Shown here: positions 1 to 10,169 of the stretch, in pieces
Layout of the letters: every line of letters begins with the position of its first letter
Numbering within the stretch: the stretch's first letter is position 1
Assembly (NCBI GenBank): GCA_027063645.1
Contig: JAMORK010000014.1
Location: 47,017-111,016, forward strand
Direction of reading: 5' to 3'
From: Sulfurimonas sp.
GTDB lineage: Bacteria; Campylobacterota; Campylobacteria; Campylobacterales; Sulfurimonadaceae
Length of the DNA stretch: 64,000 bases
Position numbers and translations under genes: made by a program
The notes under the pieces: generated by a model
What the model was told of the DNA's origin: nothing
The model's input: the letters and a program-made list of their open reading frames with translations, nothing else
Databases searched by the model: none

Positions 1-181
1 ATAAAAAATAACCTAAATAATAATTTAAAATTATTGCTAAAATATTTCCACTTGAAGCACTCAAGAGTGCATTTAAAACAGGCATATCATTTGAGATTGC
101 GACAACAAATGCAGCTTCAGAAGAGAAAGGGAGGATGGTAGCTGCAAGAAACGCTGAGAGAAAAAGAGCAATTTCAGCCAT
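1..181 (-). CDS. YqaA/DedA-like membrane protein, N-terminal part (runs off the window)
   Basis: Reverse translation from ATG at 179-181 gives MAEIALFLSAFLAATILPFSSEAAFVVAISNDMPVLNALLSASSGNILAIILNYYLGYFL; resembles the YqaA family N-terminus. Not in ORF track. Confidence 0.65.
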   Translation of the reverse strand, partial: MAEIALFLSAFLAATILPFSSEAAFVVAISNDMPVLNALLSASSGNILAIILNYYLGYFL

Positions 182-187
182 TATGGC

Positions 188-1111
188 TTAGAAACTCTCT
201 TTGATATTTTGCACAACTTTAGCTATAAGTTTTTCTCTAGCTTCTAGCGATGTCCATGCTATGTGGGGTGTTAAGTAAAGTCTCTCTTTATTTTTTACAC
301 TTAAAAGTGGACTACTCTCAACAAGAGGTTCTTTTGTAAAAACATCAAGTCCAAAACTAAGATTTTTTTCATCAATAACTCTTGCGACTGCCTCTTCATT
401 GATGATACCACCGCGCCCAAGGTTTAAAACGACAGCCCCCTCTTTACAAGTTAACAACTGTTCATAGTCTAAAAGATTCTGTGTTTTCTCATTTAGTGGT
501 GCATGAATAGAGATTATGTCACAATTTTGAAGCATATCTTCAAGTGTTGTTCTTTGAAAATCTTCAGTACGATTAACGCCACTTGTGGAGTAGTAAAACA
601 CCTTTGCACCAAATGCTTTAGCTATGGTTGCAACGCCACGACCAATACTACCAAGACCAATAATACCCCATTTTTTACCCTTCACTTCAAAGAAGGGATG
701 AGAAACATCTGTAAAGAGTCCACTCTTAGAGTAGCTCTTATCTTTTGTTACTTCATCATAATAGCGAGAGTGCCCTATAAGATAAAAAAGCATAGAAAAA
801 GTGTGTTGTATCACAGAATCTGTTGAGTATCCTGCAACATTTTTCACCTCAATACCAAGCTCTTTTGCCGCTTCTAAATCAACATTATTAGTTCCCGTAG
901 CAGCTACACAGATAAGTTTTAGCTCTTTTACATTTTGCATATGCTCTTTTGTAATCACAACCTTGTTAGTAACAATAACAGTAGCGTTTGTTATGTGCTC
1001 TTGTGTTTGCTCTGGAGTTGTTGTTTGATATACTTCTATATCTCCTAGTGCATCAAATGCAGCTAAAGATGTTTCTCCAAAACTAAGAGCATCAAGTAAA
1101 ACGATCTTCAC
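188..1111 (-). CDS. D-2-hydroxyacid dehydrogenase
   Basis: GLGSIGRGVA Rossmann motif, NLGRGGIINEEAV and TPHIAW motifs of the family. Confidence 0.9.
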   Translation of the reverse strand: MKIVLLDALSFGETSLAAFDALGDIEVYQTTTPEQTQEHITNATVIVTNKVVITKEHMQNVKELKLICVAATGTNNVDLEAAKELGIEVKNVAGYSTDSVIQHTFSMLFYLIGHSRYYDEVTKDKSYSKSGLFTDVSHPFFEVKGKKWGIIGLGSIGRGVATIAKAFGAKVFYYSTSGVNRTEDFQRTTLEDMLQNCDIISIHAPLNEKTQNLLDYEQLLTCKEGAVVLNLGRGGIINEEAVARVIDEKNLSFGLDVFTKEPLVESSPLLSVKNKERLYLTPHIAWTSLEAREKLIAKVVQNIKESF

Positions 1112-2296
1112 TTATGCGTCTTTTATTTTACTAATCATTGCACGAGCTTGCTCTAATGCTTTTTGCACTGGAGCAAAAACAAGTGCTACTGCTAAACGAC
1201 GCCCTTTATGAGTTTCTGGTTTTCCAAAAATTCTCACAAATGAGTTCTCACTAAATAGTGACTCGTCTACCTCAACAACTGGTGCAAAACCATGTTCACA
1301 CTCTGATTTAAAGGCAGCAGATGCACCATCTCCATAAAAAGTAAACCCTAATGGTAATCCAAGTACTGCACGAAGATGCAATGCAAATTCTGATTGAGAT
1401 TGTGTCATAAGAGTTACCATCCCTGTATCGTGTGGACGAGGAGATACCTCTGAGAAATAAACCTCATCACCTTTAATGAAAAGCTCTACACCAAAGATAC
1501 CACGGCCACCAAGACCATCTGTAATTTTTTTCGCCATATCTTGTGCTCTTTGTTTTGCAAGAGTACTCATTTGTGCTGGTTGCCAAGAAAATACATAATC
1601 ACCATCACGTTGCTCATGCCCTATAGGTTCACAAAAAACTGTTTCACTTCCATTTCTTGCCGTAAGCATTGTAATCTCATAATCAAAATCAACAAAAGCT
1701 TCTACGATTAGCTCACTTGCATCTCCACGAGCCTCTTTAGCTATCTCCCAAGATGCAGGTATGTCGGACTCAGACTTTGCCACAGATTGACCATGACCAG
1801 AAGAGCTCATAACAGGTTTAATAACACAAGGAAAGCCCATCTTCTTTGCAGCTTCAAGCATACCCTCTTGTGTTGTTACAAATTCGTAAGCACCTGTTTT
1901 AAGTCCTAACTCCTCAGCAGCAAAAACACGAATATTTTTACGATTCATTGTTTTATTTACTGCATCTGCATTTGGAATTACATTAAAACCTTCTGCCTCT
2001 GCCTTAAAAAGTGCAGAGATAGAGATAGCTTCTACCTCCGGTAAGATATAGTCAGGTTTTTCACGACGAATCACCTCTAAAAGAGCCTCTTCATCTTGCA
2101 TATTGACAACATGAGAACGGTGTGCCACTTGATGTGCTGGAGCATTTGCATACTTATCTACGGCAATAGTTTCAAGACCTAAACGCTGTGCTTCGATAAC
2201 AACTTCACGACCTAGTTCACCAGAACCAAGTAACATCACTTTTTTTGAGTTTGATTTGAGGGGAGCAGAGAATTGCATAATGAATAATTCCTTCAT
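1112..2296 (-). CDS. purT: Formate-dependent phosphoribosylglycinamide formyltransferase (PurT); start may be the internal Met of MQFSAP
   Basis: ATP-grasp protein, [20 protein letters not shown]-terminus typical of PurT. Confidence 0.92.
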   Translation of the reverse strand: MKELFIMQFSAPLKSNSKKVMLLGSGELGREVVIEAQRLGLETIAVDKYANAPAHQVAHRSHVVNMQDEEALLEVIRREKPDYILPEVEAISISALFKAEAEGFNVIPNADAVNKTMNRKNIRVFAAEELGLKTGAYEFVTTQEGMLEAAKKMGFPCVIKPVMSSSGHGQSVAKSESDIPASWEIAKEARGDASELIVEAFVDFDYEITMLTARNGSETVFCEPIGHEQRDGDYVFSWQPAQMSTLAKQRAQDMAKKITDGLGGRGIFGVELFIKGDEVYFSEVSPRPHDTGMVTLMTQSQSEFALHLRAVLGLPLGFTFYGDGASAAFKSECEHGFAPVVEVDESLFSENSFVRIFGKPETHKGRRLAVALVFAPVQKALEQARAMISKIKDA

Positions 2297-2332
2297 AAAA
2301 TATTGAAGGAATTATATCAAAATAGAGTTAAA

Positions 2333-4444
2333 TTAGTTTTTCAAACCAATTAATGTTTGAAGCATCTGATCAGATGTAGTAATTGTTTTCCCATTTGCTT
2401 GAAAACCACGTTGGATGATAATAAGCTGAGTAAGCGCACGTGAAAGGTCAACATTTGATGCCTCAAGAGCTGCAGATTGAATAAAACCACGACCAGCTGT
2501 TGCTGCAGTACCAATGATAGGATCACCTGAATTGGCAGTTTGATTATAAACATTTCCACCCTCAACAGAGAGACCTTCATTATTTGTAAATTTTGCCATA
2601 GCGATTTGAGCTAAACCAAATGAACGACCATTTGAAAATGAACCAACTAAAGTACCAGACTGATCTATACGAATCCCTACTAGATCTCCACCAGTAAAAC
2701 CATCTTGTGAGATTCCAGATGTAGCAGAGCGACTATCAAATGATGTCATCCCATCAAACTTATCAGATGTACCAAAAGAGAAGTTCACTTGTTGATCTGG
2801 AGCTGAACCGTTATTTCCAGAAAAAGAGATATTTGGTGGAGTGTAACCTTTTAATGAACCATCATTATTAAAGCTAACAGACCCTCTTTTTTCATTTGAA
2901 GGATAACTTGTATCTGTATTGATTTCAGCAGGTTTTGGAACAGTAACTACCATAGCCCATTCACTTCCTTTTGTTTTATCTAGTGATGTTTTTCTAAACT
3001 CCATTCTTAGTGTATGTTTAGAACCAAGAGAATCAAAGATATCTATTGAACTAGAATGTGTTGCAGCATTAAAGCCTTGAGAAAATGCTTTTCCTGTACT
3101 ACCTGTTGCAAGAACAGCATTCATAGCTTCCATATTTCGTGAAAAACGAACATTCTCACCAGGGCCACTAATAACTGAAGTTACTTTAATATTCAGAGCA
3201 TGATCATCAGCACCACCTCCAGGATTCGTAATTTCAAATTTACCTTGGTCATTTACAATTACATTTACATTATTATCATCAGCAGTACCATCATTGTCTA
3301 CATCTCTTGCATGTTTTTGCATTGCTTCACGTAATGATGCAATCGAATTAAACTTCTTCGTTGTATTTGATGTTGTATCTACTGTGTCTGGATCGTAAAT
3401 ATACTCATGTGCAGTTGTAACACTGTCACCTGTTACAAAACCACTACCTGCATCATCTGCAGCTATAATAATATTATGCCCACGTGATTTACTTTCGTTG
3501 GTATTCTCAAGGGAAAGCTTATTGCTTGCACTATCATATGTAGCAGTAATTCCAGTTATAGATGTTTGAGCATTGATAGCTGCTGCATATCTATTTCCTG
3601 TTCCTGCTGCATCACCTGGGATACTTGTAGCTGTAATAGGATCATAGTTAGTCCCATCATCTTTTTGGAAAATCAGATTTAGATCTGTGTTATCATCAAC
3701 GGTATTAGAGGCTGTAGCTGCTGCACTTTGAAAAGAGATCCAAACACCTTGCCCCTGTTGGAGTGCAAATGCTTCTCCCGATTCATTAAACATTACACCC
3801 AAGTTACCTGAAACCTGTGTACTTGCACCTGTTGCATCAGCCTCTACAACACCATTTTTATCTACAGCATATGCAGGAGAATAACTCTCTACCGTAGAGC
3901 CGGAATTAAGATTTGCTTTTAAAACAACCTCTTTAGTTGGACTAGCTGGAGTTGTTAATCCTGGTGGAATGTTTATATCTGTGATTGGAGCTGTTGAGTC
4001 TACTTTACCTGTTACAGGATCACGTAACCACCCTTGTGTAATAAAGCCATTGTTATCTACAAAGTTTCCACCTGCATCAAACTTAAAATCTCCAGCACGA
4101 CTATACTTATAAGTATTACCACCATCAGGAGAGATAATAAAAAAACCATCGCCTTGAATAGCAACATCTGTATTTTTATCTGAATTTTGTACTGAACCTT
4201 GAGAGAAAATTCTTGTTGCAGAACTAACAGTAGAACCTAAACCAACTTGTACTGGATTTTTACCACCAAGTTGCCCTTGAGGTGCCGTTGCAATAGCTTT
4301 TGTTTGAGATAAAAGATCTGAAAAATTTGCACGGGAGTATTTAAAACCTACAGTATTTACATTGGCAATATTATTTGATTCTATATCCATCGCCACTTGG
4401 TGCGATTGTAGTCCGGAAACCCCGGAGAAAAGTGATTTTAACAT
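2333..4444 (-). CDS. flgE: Flagellar hook protein FlgE (703 aa)
   Basis: N-term LFSGVSGLQSHQVAMDIESNNIANVNTVGFK and C-term SNVDLSRALTQLIIIQRGFQANGKTITTSDQMLQTLI. Confidence 0.92.
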   Translation of the reverse strand: MLKSLFSGVSGLQSHQVAMDIESNNIANVNTVGFKYSRANFSDLLSQTKAIATAPQGQLGGKNPVQVGLGSTVSSATRIFSQGSVQNSDKNTDVAIQGDGFFIISPDGGNTYKYSRAGDFKFDAGGNFVDNNGFITQGWLRDPVTGKVDSTAPITDINIPPGLTTPASPTKEVVLKANLNSGSTVESYSPAYAVDKNGVVEADATGASTQVSGNLGVMFNESGEAFALQQGQGVWISFQSAAATASNTVDDNTDLNLIFQKDDGTNYDPITATSIPGDAAGTGNRYAAAINAQTSITGITATYDSASNKLSLENTNESKSRGHNIIIAADDAGSGFVTGDSVTTAHEYIYDPDTVDTTSNTTKKFNSIASLREAMQKHARDVDNDGTADDNNVNVIVNDQGKFEITNPGGGADDHALNIKVTSVISGPGENVRFSRNMEAMNAVLATGSTGKAFSQGFNAATHSSSIDIFDSLGSKHTLRMEFRKTSLDKTKGSEWAMVVTVPKPAEINTDTSYPSNEKRGSVSFNNDGSLKGYTPPNISFSGNNGSAPDQQVNFSFGTSDKFDGMTSFDSRSATSGISQDGFTGGDLVGIRIDQSGTLVGSFSNGRSFGLAQIAMAKFTNNEGLSVEGGNVYNQTANSGDPIIGTAATAGRGFIQSAALEASNVDLSRALTQLIIIQRGFQANGKTITTSDQMLQTLIGLKN

Positions 4445-4525
4445 AATGAAATCCTTTAATATCTATCTAAAAAAGATAGAGTTAGTAAAGGGTATCTAGC
4501 ATAAAGTGTTCCAACTTAAAAAAGA

Positions 4526-5797
4526 TTAAGCATCCATATCTAAAGCTTTTTGTAGCATTTGATCTGCGGTTGTAACTACTTTAGAGTTTGAATCGTATGC
4601 TCGCTGAAGGATAATAAGTTCCGTTAAACCACTTGTTATATCATAATTAGAATTTTCTAATGTAAAGTTAATTACATCTGAACCATTCACACTTTTTCCA
4701 CTACTATCTGTATAAAAAAATGCTTTTCCGCTGTTAGATGTTTCTTGAAATCGAGAGCCATTAAGACGGTCAAGACCCTGATCATTTTGAAAATGAAAAA
4801 CAGCAATTTTACCAACAGAACTTTGTCTACCATTGGTAAAAGTTGCAATAACTTCTGCATTTTTATTGATAGCATAACCTTCTAAATCACCACCAATAGT
4901 CCCATCAGCTAAAGAAGATCCTGGCACTATCTCTCTATCTATAGAAACAATTCCATCATACCCTGTACCCAAATCAATAGTAACCTGTGCTCCGTTATTA
5001 TTAATTGATGTTAAGGTATTTGAAACCAATGCGCCCGATGCATCAAATTCCACTTTTCCAGTTTGAGTATCATAAACGATATTACCCTCTAAATTTTGTG
5101 TTGTTGCTACAACATCCCACTGACTTCCAGGAGGGTTTTGTACGGCACTTCTTGTAAACTCTAAACGTAAATGGTTCTTTGCATTAGTTGGGTCAATGAC
5201 GCTTGCACCAGCTGTGATAACTTCATAACCCTCTTTCCCCACTCCAAGGTTTGCAAAAAACTTTGCTTGTGTTGTTGGTTCTGGTGGATAAGTTAAAGTC
5301 TTAGGAAAGCGTAATTTCTCTTGTGTCCCTATTGCACCTAAAGGTACTTCATCCAATGTAGCAGTGAGTACATTATCTGCACTAATATTACCACCCATAG
5401 AACCAAGGATATGAAAACCATCTGCTGTTACAAGGTCATCATTTGCATCAAACTGAAATGCACCATCTCTAGTATAGATGGGGTCTTTATTTCCTTGCAC
5501 ACCAAACCATCCATCACCATTAATCGCTAAGTCAGTACTTCTGTCCGATAAAAGCAACTCCCCATTCCCTGTCATCATAGGTGTTGCTTGAATGCCAACA
5601 CCTACACCAATAGAGCTATTTACACTACTCGATGTTGTTGCAGTACTAATATAGGACTCAAACATGCTAGAAAATTCTGTTGAATACCCTCTATACCCTA
5701 CTGTATTAATATTTGCAAGGTTATCAGACACAGCATCGATACCATAAGAGTTTGATTTCAACCCCGAAAGACCTGAATAAAAAGCTTGAGTCATCAT
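4526..5797 (-). CDS. Flagellar hook-basal body protein, FlgE-type paralogue (423 aa)
   Basis: N-term SGLSGLKSNSYGIDAVSDNLANINTVGYRG and C-term LTELIILQRAYDSNSKVVTTADQMLQKAL. Confidence 0.88.
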   Translation of the reverse strand: MMTQAFYSGLSGLKSNSYGIDAVSDNLANINTVGYRGYSTEFSSMFESYISTATTSSSVNSSIGVGVGIQATPMMTGNGELLLSDRSTDLAINGDGWFGVQGNKDPIYTRDGAFQFDANDDLVTADGFHILGSMGGNISADNVLTATLDEVPLGAIGTQEKLRFPKTLTYPPEPTTQAKFFANLGVGKEGYEVITAGASVIDPTNAKNHLRLEFTRSAVQNPPGSQWDVVATTQNLEGNIVYDTQTGKVEFDASGALVSNTLTSINNNGAQVTIDLGTGYDGIVSIDREIVPGSSLADGTIGGDLEGYAINKNAEVIATFTNGRQSSVGKIAVFHFQNDQGLDRLNGSRFQETSNSGKAFFYTDSSGKSVNGSDVINFTLENSNYDITSGLTELIILQRAYDSNSKVVTTADQMLQKALDMDA

Positions 5798-5807
5798 AAC
5801 AAACTCC

Positions 5808-6479
5808 TTAATAAACCTCTTTTACATTCTCAAGTGGAACATAATTAGAACCTAGTTTTACTAATGTTGTCCCATTATCAAAACGTACAGATTCAATAGG
5901 ATATGTACCCACTCTTGTTTTTTGTGCTTCGTTATTTGTATCTATATAAGATGCTGTTATATAGTAGATGCCACCTTCTGCTTGAGCTCCTGTTGCATCT
6001 TTTCCATCCCATGTAAATTCATATACACCTGCTGGATTACTTCCAACTTCTAATGTTTGTACAACATTACCATTGACATCAAGTATCTCTACATTTCCTT
6101 GATTTATATCATTTGGAAAGTACATCTCAAAAGTTGAACTACTCCCTTTGTCTAAAGCGATTGCATTACTACCAAGGTCCGCTGTTTTACCTATGGCTGC
6201 AATGGTAGAAAAATTATTTGATGAAGCTAAAGATGCTGCTAAATCTTCTAAAGCTTTATTTGTTTTATCTGCTGCTTCAAGCGATGCAAGTTGGGATGTT
6301 TGTGTTAAAATTGCCTCAGTATCTGTAGGCTCTGTTGGATCTTGATACTGAAGTTCTGTAAGTAAGAGTGTCATAAAGTCATCATTACTTAAACTTGTTT
6401 TATCTTTTACAACATCTGCACCTGTTGTATAGTCTCCATAAACTGCACTATCTAATCCTATTGAATTAATTGCCATCAT
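5808..6479 (-). CDS. flgD: Flagellar hook assembly protein FlgD (start chosen at MMAINS, preceded by AAAGGA)
   Basis: Position in cluster; N-term LSNDDFMTLLLTELQYQDPTEPTDT; FlgD Ig-like region. Confidence 0.88.
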   Translation of the reverse strand: MMAINSIGLDSAVYGDYTTGADVVKDKTSLSNDDFMTLLLTELQYQDPTEPTDTEAILTQTSQLASLEAADKTNKALEDLAASLASSNNFSTIAAIGKTADLGSNAIALDKGSSSTFEMYFPNDINQGNVEILDVNGNVVQTLEVGSNPAGVYEFTWDGKDATGAQAEGGIYYITASYIDTNNEAQKTRVGTYPIESVRFDNGTTLVKLGSNYVPLENVKEVY

Positions 6480-6486
6480 ATATCCT

Positions 6487-7941
6487 TTATGCGTAGTTCG
6501 CAACTACAATTTCTAAAGAGCTTAAAATCTCTTCATTCTCTTCTTCTTGTGAAAAGTAGTTGTACTCTTCACCTGCTTCTCTTTGTTGATGGTGTTGGTT
6601 TTGTTGACCAGCAGAAGAGGCATCTCCACCTTGAGAGCTATTACTAAAGTTTAAGGAAGCATTATTTATTCCATTATTTTGTAATTGTACTTTCAAATCG
6701 TTTGCATTCATTGCCAAAGTATTGATAGCAACATTATTTGAACTTAAGTTTATATGTAAGTTTTTCCCACGTTGCACAATTGTTAAATCTACCTCGCCTA
6801 AATGCTTTGGATTTAATTGCACTTTCACTCTTGTAAAAGGAGATTTATAATCATCTATAGCTGTTTTTACATCTTGAGATAAATATTTTGTTAGCTGTTT
6901 GGCTTCATTGAGTTTCACTTCAAAACTATCTGCCTTAGGTGTAGAGATTGTATCTACCTTACTTGCTGTACTCATCTCCTCTTTTCCATCCCCTTTTAAA
7001 AGAGATTCTAAAGTTTTTTCTGTCTGAGTAGGTGCACTTGGAGCAATCACTTTTGCAGTGGCAACAGAAAAGTCAGCAGTAAGTCCTGTATTATCCTTTT
7101 TACTTACTTTTTCCCCTCTAAGTAAAAGTTTTAGTGTTTCATCTACTTTTTGCTTTGGATTTTTTTGCTCAATAGTTTGAAGCTTTGTTTGAACCATCTC
7201 TTGGGTGGTGTGTTCTGGCATTGTTTGGGCTTTAAAAAGTGGAGTAGTTTTCAACTCTTTGAGTGTTGTAGTCACTCTTTTATCTACCTTATTTTCCTCT
7301 TGAAGATCTACTTTTTCTAAATTTTCATCTGTAGCTTGTTGTACTTTTTTTGTGCTTTGTAGCTTTACTTCTCTCTCATCTGTATCTAGAAGAACAGGAG
7401 TTTGCTGTTTTAGAGTTTCTTTTTGCTCTTTTGGTACTGTTTTTACTTCAGCTTGTACCTCTTCTAGAGTAATCTTGGAGATATCTATGCCATATTTAGT
7501 GGCAACTTTAGCTAAACCTTTTAAAGTTTTTGGAAGCTCTTTTATCTCAGAGCGTTTAAAATCATCACTTGATATCAACTTCTCTTTTAAATATTGTTTT
7601 GCATCTTGAATAAGAGTTTTTAACTCATCTTGAGTCAATGTTTGTGTGATTTTTGGATTGAGTTCAAGAGAGATTTCATCCTCTTGTAGTGTCTCACCCT
7701 TTAAAAGAGAAAGTAAAATATCATTTTTAGTTTGTTTAGTCCCTGTAGTTTGCTCTTGAGTATCTTCTAAAGAAAGGAGAAGAGGACCCGATTCAAGTGC
7801 ATTCTTATCACCTTTTTTTGTCACTATACCTTGTAATAAGTCTGAAAAAGAGAGAGTTGATTCACCCTCCTCTTGTGGCAGGGTATTGAGTGGTAATGAT
7901 GAAGAGGTAGCTTCAGGTTTTGCATCAAATGAAATCATCAT
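6487..7941 (-). CDS. fliK: Flagellar hook-length control protein FliK
   Basis: C-terminal VQLNPKHLGEVDLTIVQRGKNLHINLSS (Flg_hook domain), charged repetitive N-terminal region, position upstream of flgD. Confidence 0.85.
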   Translation of the reverse strand: MMISFDAKPEATSSSLPLNTLPQEEGESTLSFSDLLQGIVTKKGDKNALESGPLLLSLEDTQEQTTGTKQTKNDILLSLLKGETLQEDEISLELNPKITQTLTQDELKTLIQDAKQYLKEKLISSDDFKRSEIKELPKTLKGLAKVATKYGIDISKITLEEVQAEVKTVPKEQKETLKQQTPVLLDTDEREVKLQSTKKVQQATDENLEKVDLQEENKVDKRVTTTLKELKTTPLFKAQTMPEHTTQEMVQTKLQTIEQKNPKQKVDETLKLLLRGEKVSKKDNTGLTADFSVATAKVIAPSAPTQTEKTLESLLKGDGKEEMSTASKVDTISTPKADSFEVKLNEAKQLTKYLSQDVKTAIDDYKSPFTRVKVQLNPKHLGEVDLTIVQRGKNLHINLSSNNVAINTLAMNANDLKVQLQNNGINNASLNFSNSSQGGDASSAGQQNQHHQQREAGEEYNYFSQEEENEEILSSLEIVVANYA

Positions 7942-8014
7942 CTACTCCTATAAATTCCTCTCAAAGAAGAGAGTTTTTTATAAGTTATAGCATTTATTGT
8001 TCCATTATGAAAAT

Positions 8015-8443
8015 TTATATCTTCTTTGCAAACCTATCAAGACAATGAAGATCATACTTATAAAAAGTACTCACACTATCTTGCATAAATCCAAAAATCT
8101 CTTCAGCTGTCTCACCATCAGCAGGATAGCTCAACATAAAAGAGTCTAAATATTTAGCAAAAAACTCATCAAACATCTTTTTTACAATCCCCGCTCCATA
8201 TTTATCGGTATAGGGGAGAACAAAGAAATAGTCAGATTCATAATTTACAATAGAGTCTGATGTACGCAGTATCTCCAAAAGTGAAGCATCTACAATATCT
8301 ACAGGAATCCCTGAAAAATTACAATATAAAAGGGTAAAACTCTCTGCACGATTCTCATCTAATCTATCAGAGATACCAATGTTTAATTCCATAAGTTGTT
8401 TGAAATTCTCAAAAGAGAAGTGGATTCCAGCCATATTGTGCAA
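8015..8443 (-). CDS. Small protein with possible degenerate GGDEF-like fold
   Basis: SDSIVNYESDYFFVLPYTDKYGAGIVKKMFDEFF...SYPADGETAEEIFGFMQDSVSTFYKYD resembles the C-half of a GGDEF domain without the signature. Confidence 0.5.
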   Translation of the reverse strand: MHNMAGIHFSFENFKQLMELNIGISDRLDENRAESFTLLYCNFSGIPVDIVDASLLEILRTSDSIVNYESDYFFVLPYTDKYGAGIVKKMFDEFFAKYLDSFMLSYPADGETAEEIFGFMQDSVSTFYKYDLHCLDRFAKKI

Positions 8444-8497
8444 CCTTAAATAACGTTACCCAAGTATAGCTAAAATTTTATAAAATTATGAAAATTT

Positions 8498-10162
8498 CTA
8501 TGTATCATTCATACCAACAAGCTCACCGCGTTTAAGTTTGGCAATCTTTCCACGAAATTTACGTATATAAAAAGCTTTCTCTTCAAAAGAGATATTTGAT
8601 GCGATATTCACTTTTTTTAATTCTCTCTCATAATACCTTGTCAAAAATATAATAAGTTCTGCATGAAGTGCTTCTTCACTCTTTAAAGCTCGAATACTTT
8701 CATCAACCTCTATAGCCATCAACTCAGGTAAGTTCCTCTCCCCCGCAAGAGCAGCTGCAAACTCTCTGGCATGAAATTGAAGGAGAGAGGGGTCAAGTAC
8801 ATCTAAAATCTGGTTAATCAACTCCGGTGCTTCTAAAACTGTTTTGATTAAAGAGAGCTCCCATGCATCTCTATGAGTATTTTTTTGCATAAGAGGAGCC
8901 ACTTTTTGAGAGGTTGGAGCTAGTTTTACAAGGGATGGGGAAACGCCAAGTCCACCTAAACGCGATGCAAGATAGGTACGATACTCCTCTTGAAGTATGG
9001 GAGAGAGTGTTTTTAAATAGGCCACACCCTCTGCCATACAACTCTCTTTTTCTTTTGGATTAGACAGATCATAAAGGGAGAGCAGTTCATCTAAAACAAA
9101 CTCGATAAAAGCCTGTGGAGCATGAAAGATATCACTTAACTCTTCACTCCGACCATCTTTTACCATATCGGCAGGGTCTAAACCACCCTCAAAAACAACT
9201 ACCCCGCCATTAAATCCACTAGCACTCAGTAGTTTTGAGGCTTTCAGTGCTGCAGCTCGTCCCGCTTTATCTCCATCGTATGCCATTATAACCCGTGGCG
9301 TTCCCTTTCTTAAAAGAGGAAGATGTTCCACTGTTAGGGCTGTTCCAAGTGTTGCTACTGCATTATCAAAACCCGCTTGATGCAACATAATAACATCTAA
9401 ATAACCCTCTGTTATAATTATCTCACTGCGTTTATAGATCGCCTGTTTTGCATGATGGTAGGCATAGAGTAAACGCGATTTATTAAAATAAGCAGTTTCT
9501 GGAGAGTTTACATATTTTGCCTGATGTCCACTAATAGTTCGCCCACCAAACCCTACAATACTCCCATTTGCCGCATGAATAGGAAAAGTAACACGCTCAA
9601 TAAAACGAGCATATGTTTGACGGCGTTCTGGGTTATACCCTACTACACCCATATCTATCGCTTCTTTTATGGGAAACTGCTGAGACTTTATATAGTTAAG
9701 CGTTGCTTGAGAATCTGGAGCATACCCAATACCAAACTTCTCAATAGAACTCTCATAGATACCTCTCTCTCGAACATACTCAAGAGCTGTTTTGTTTTGA
9801 CTTAAAAGAGATTGGTACCACTCATTGAGTTTCTCCATCACTTGTGAGCGTGGTTTGTTATGTTTGTTATCTGTATATGTGAGTGTAAAGTTATAATTTT
9901 GAGCGAGTTTTTCTAAGGCTTCAGGGTAGTTGAGTTTTTCATACTCCATCACAAACTTGACACTATCTCCACCTGCACCACAGCCAAAACAGTGGTATAT
10001 CTGTTTTTGAGGGCTTACAACAAAAGAGGGAGATTTTTCATCGTGAAAAGGGCAAGGGGCTTTAAAATTTCCCCCAGCTTTTTTCAGCTCTATATAGTTT
10101 CCTACAACATCAACAATATCAAGTCGAGCTTTAAGGGCTTCTATGGAGTCTTGTGCAATCAT
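8498..10162 (-). CDS. dnaG: DNA primase DnaG
   Basis: CPFHDEKSPSFVVSPQKQIYHCFGCGAGGD zinc ribbon; TOPRIM IITEGYLDVIMLHQAG, MAYDGDKAG. Confidence 0.97.
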   Translation of the reverse strand: MIAQDSIEALKARLDIVDVVGNYIELKKAGGNFKAPCPFHDEKSPSFVVSPQKQIYHCFGCGAGGDSVKFVMEYEKLNYPEALEKLAQNYNFTLTYTDNKHNKPRSQVMEKLNEWYQSLLSQNKTALEYVRERGIYESSIEKFGIGYAPDSQATLNYIKSQQFPIKEAIDMGVVGYNPERRQTYARFIERVTFPIHAANGSIVGFGGRTISGHQAKYVNSPETAYFNKSRLLYAYHHAKQAIYKRSEIIITEGYLDVIMLHQAGFDNAVATLGTALTVEHLPLLRKGTPRVIMAYDGDKAGRAAALKASKLLSASGFNGGVVVFEGGLDPADMVKDGRSEELSDIFHAPQAFIEFVLDELLSLYDLSNPKEKESCMAEGVAYLKTLSPILQEEYRTYLASRLGGLGVSPSLVKLAPTSQKVAPLMQKNTHRDAWELSLIKTVLEAPELINQILDVLDPSLLQFHAREFAAALAGERNLPELMAIEVDESIRALKSEEALHAELIIFLTRYYERELKKVNIASNISFEEKAFYIRKFRGKIAKLKRGELVGMNDT

Positions 10163-10169
10163 AAAAAGA

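Noticed and set aside
503-826. 107-aa + ORF opposite the dehydrogenase gene
   Set aside because: Shadow ORF antisense to a clear 2-hydroxyacid dehydrogenase.
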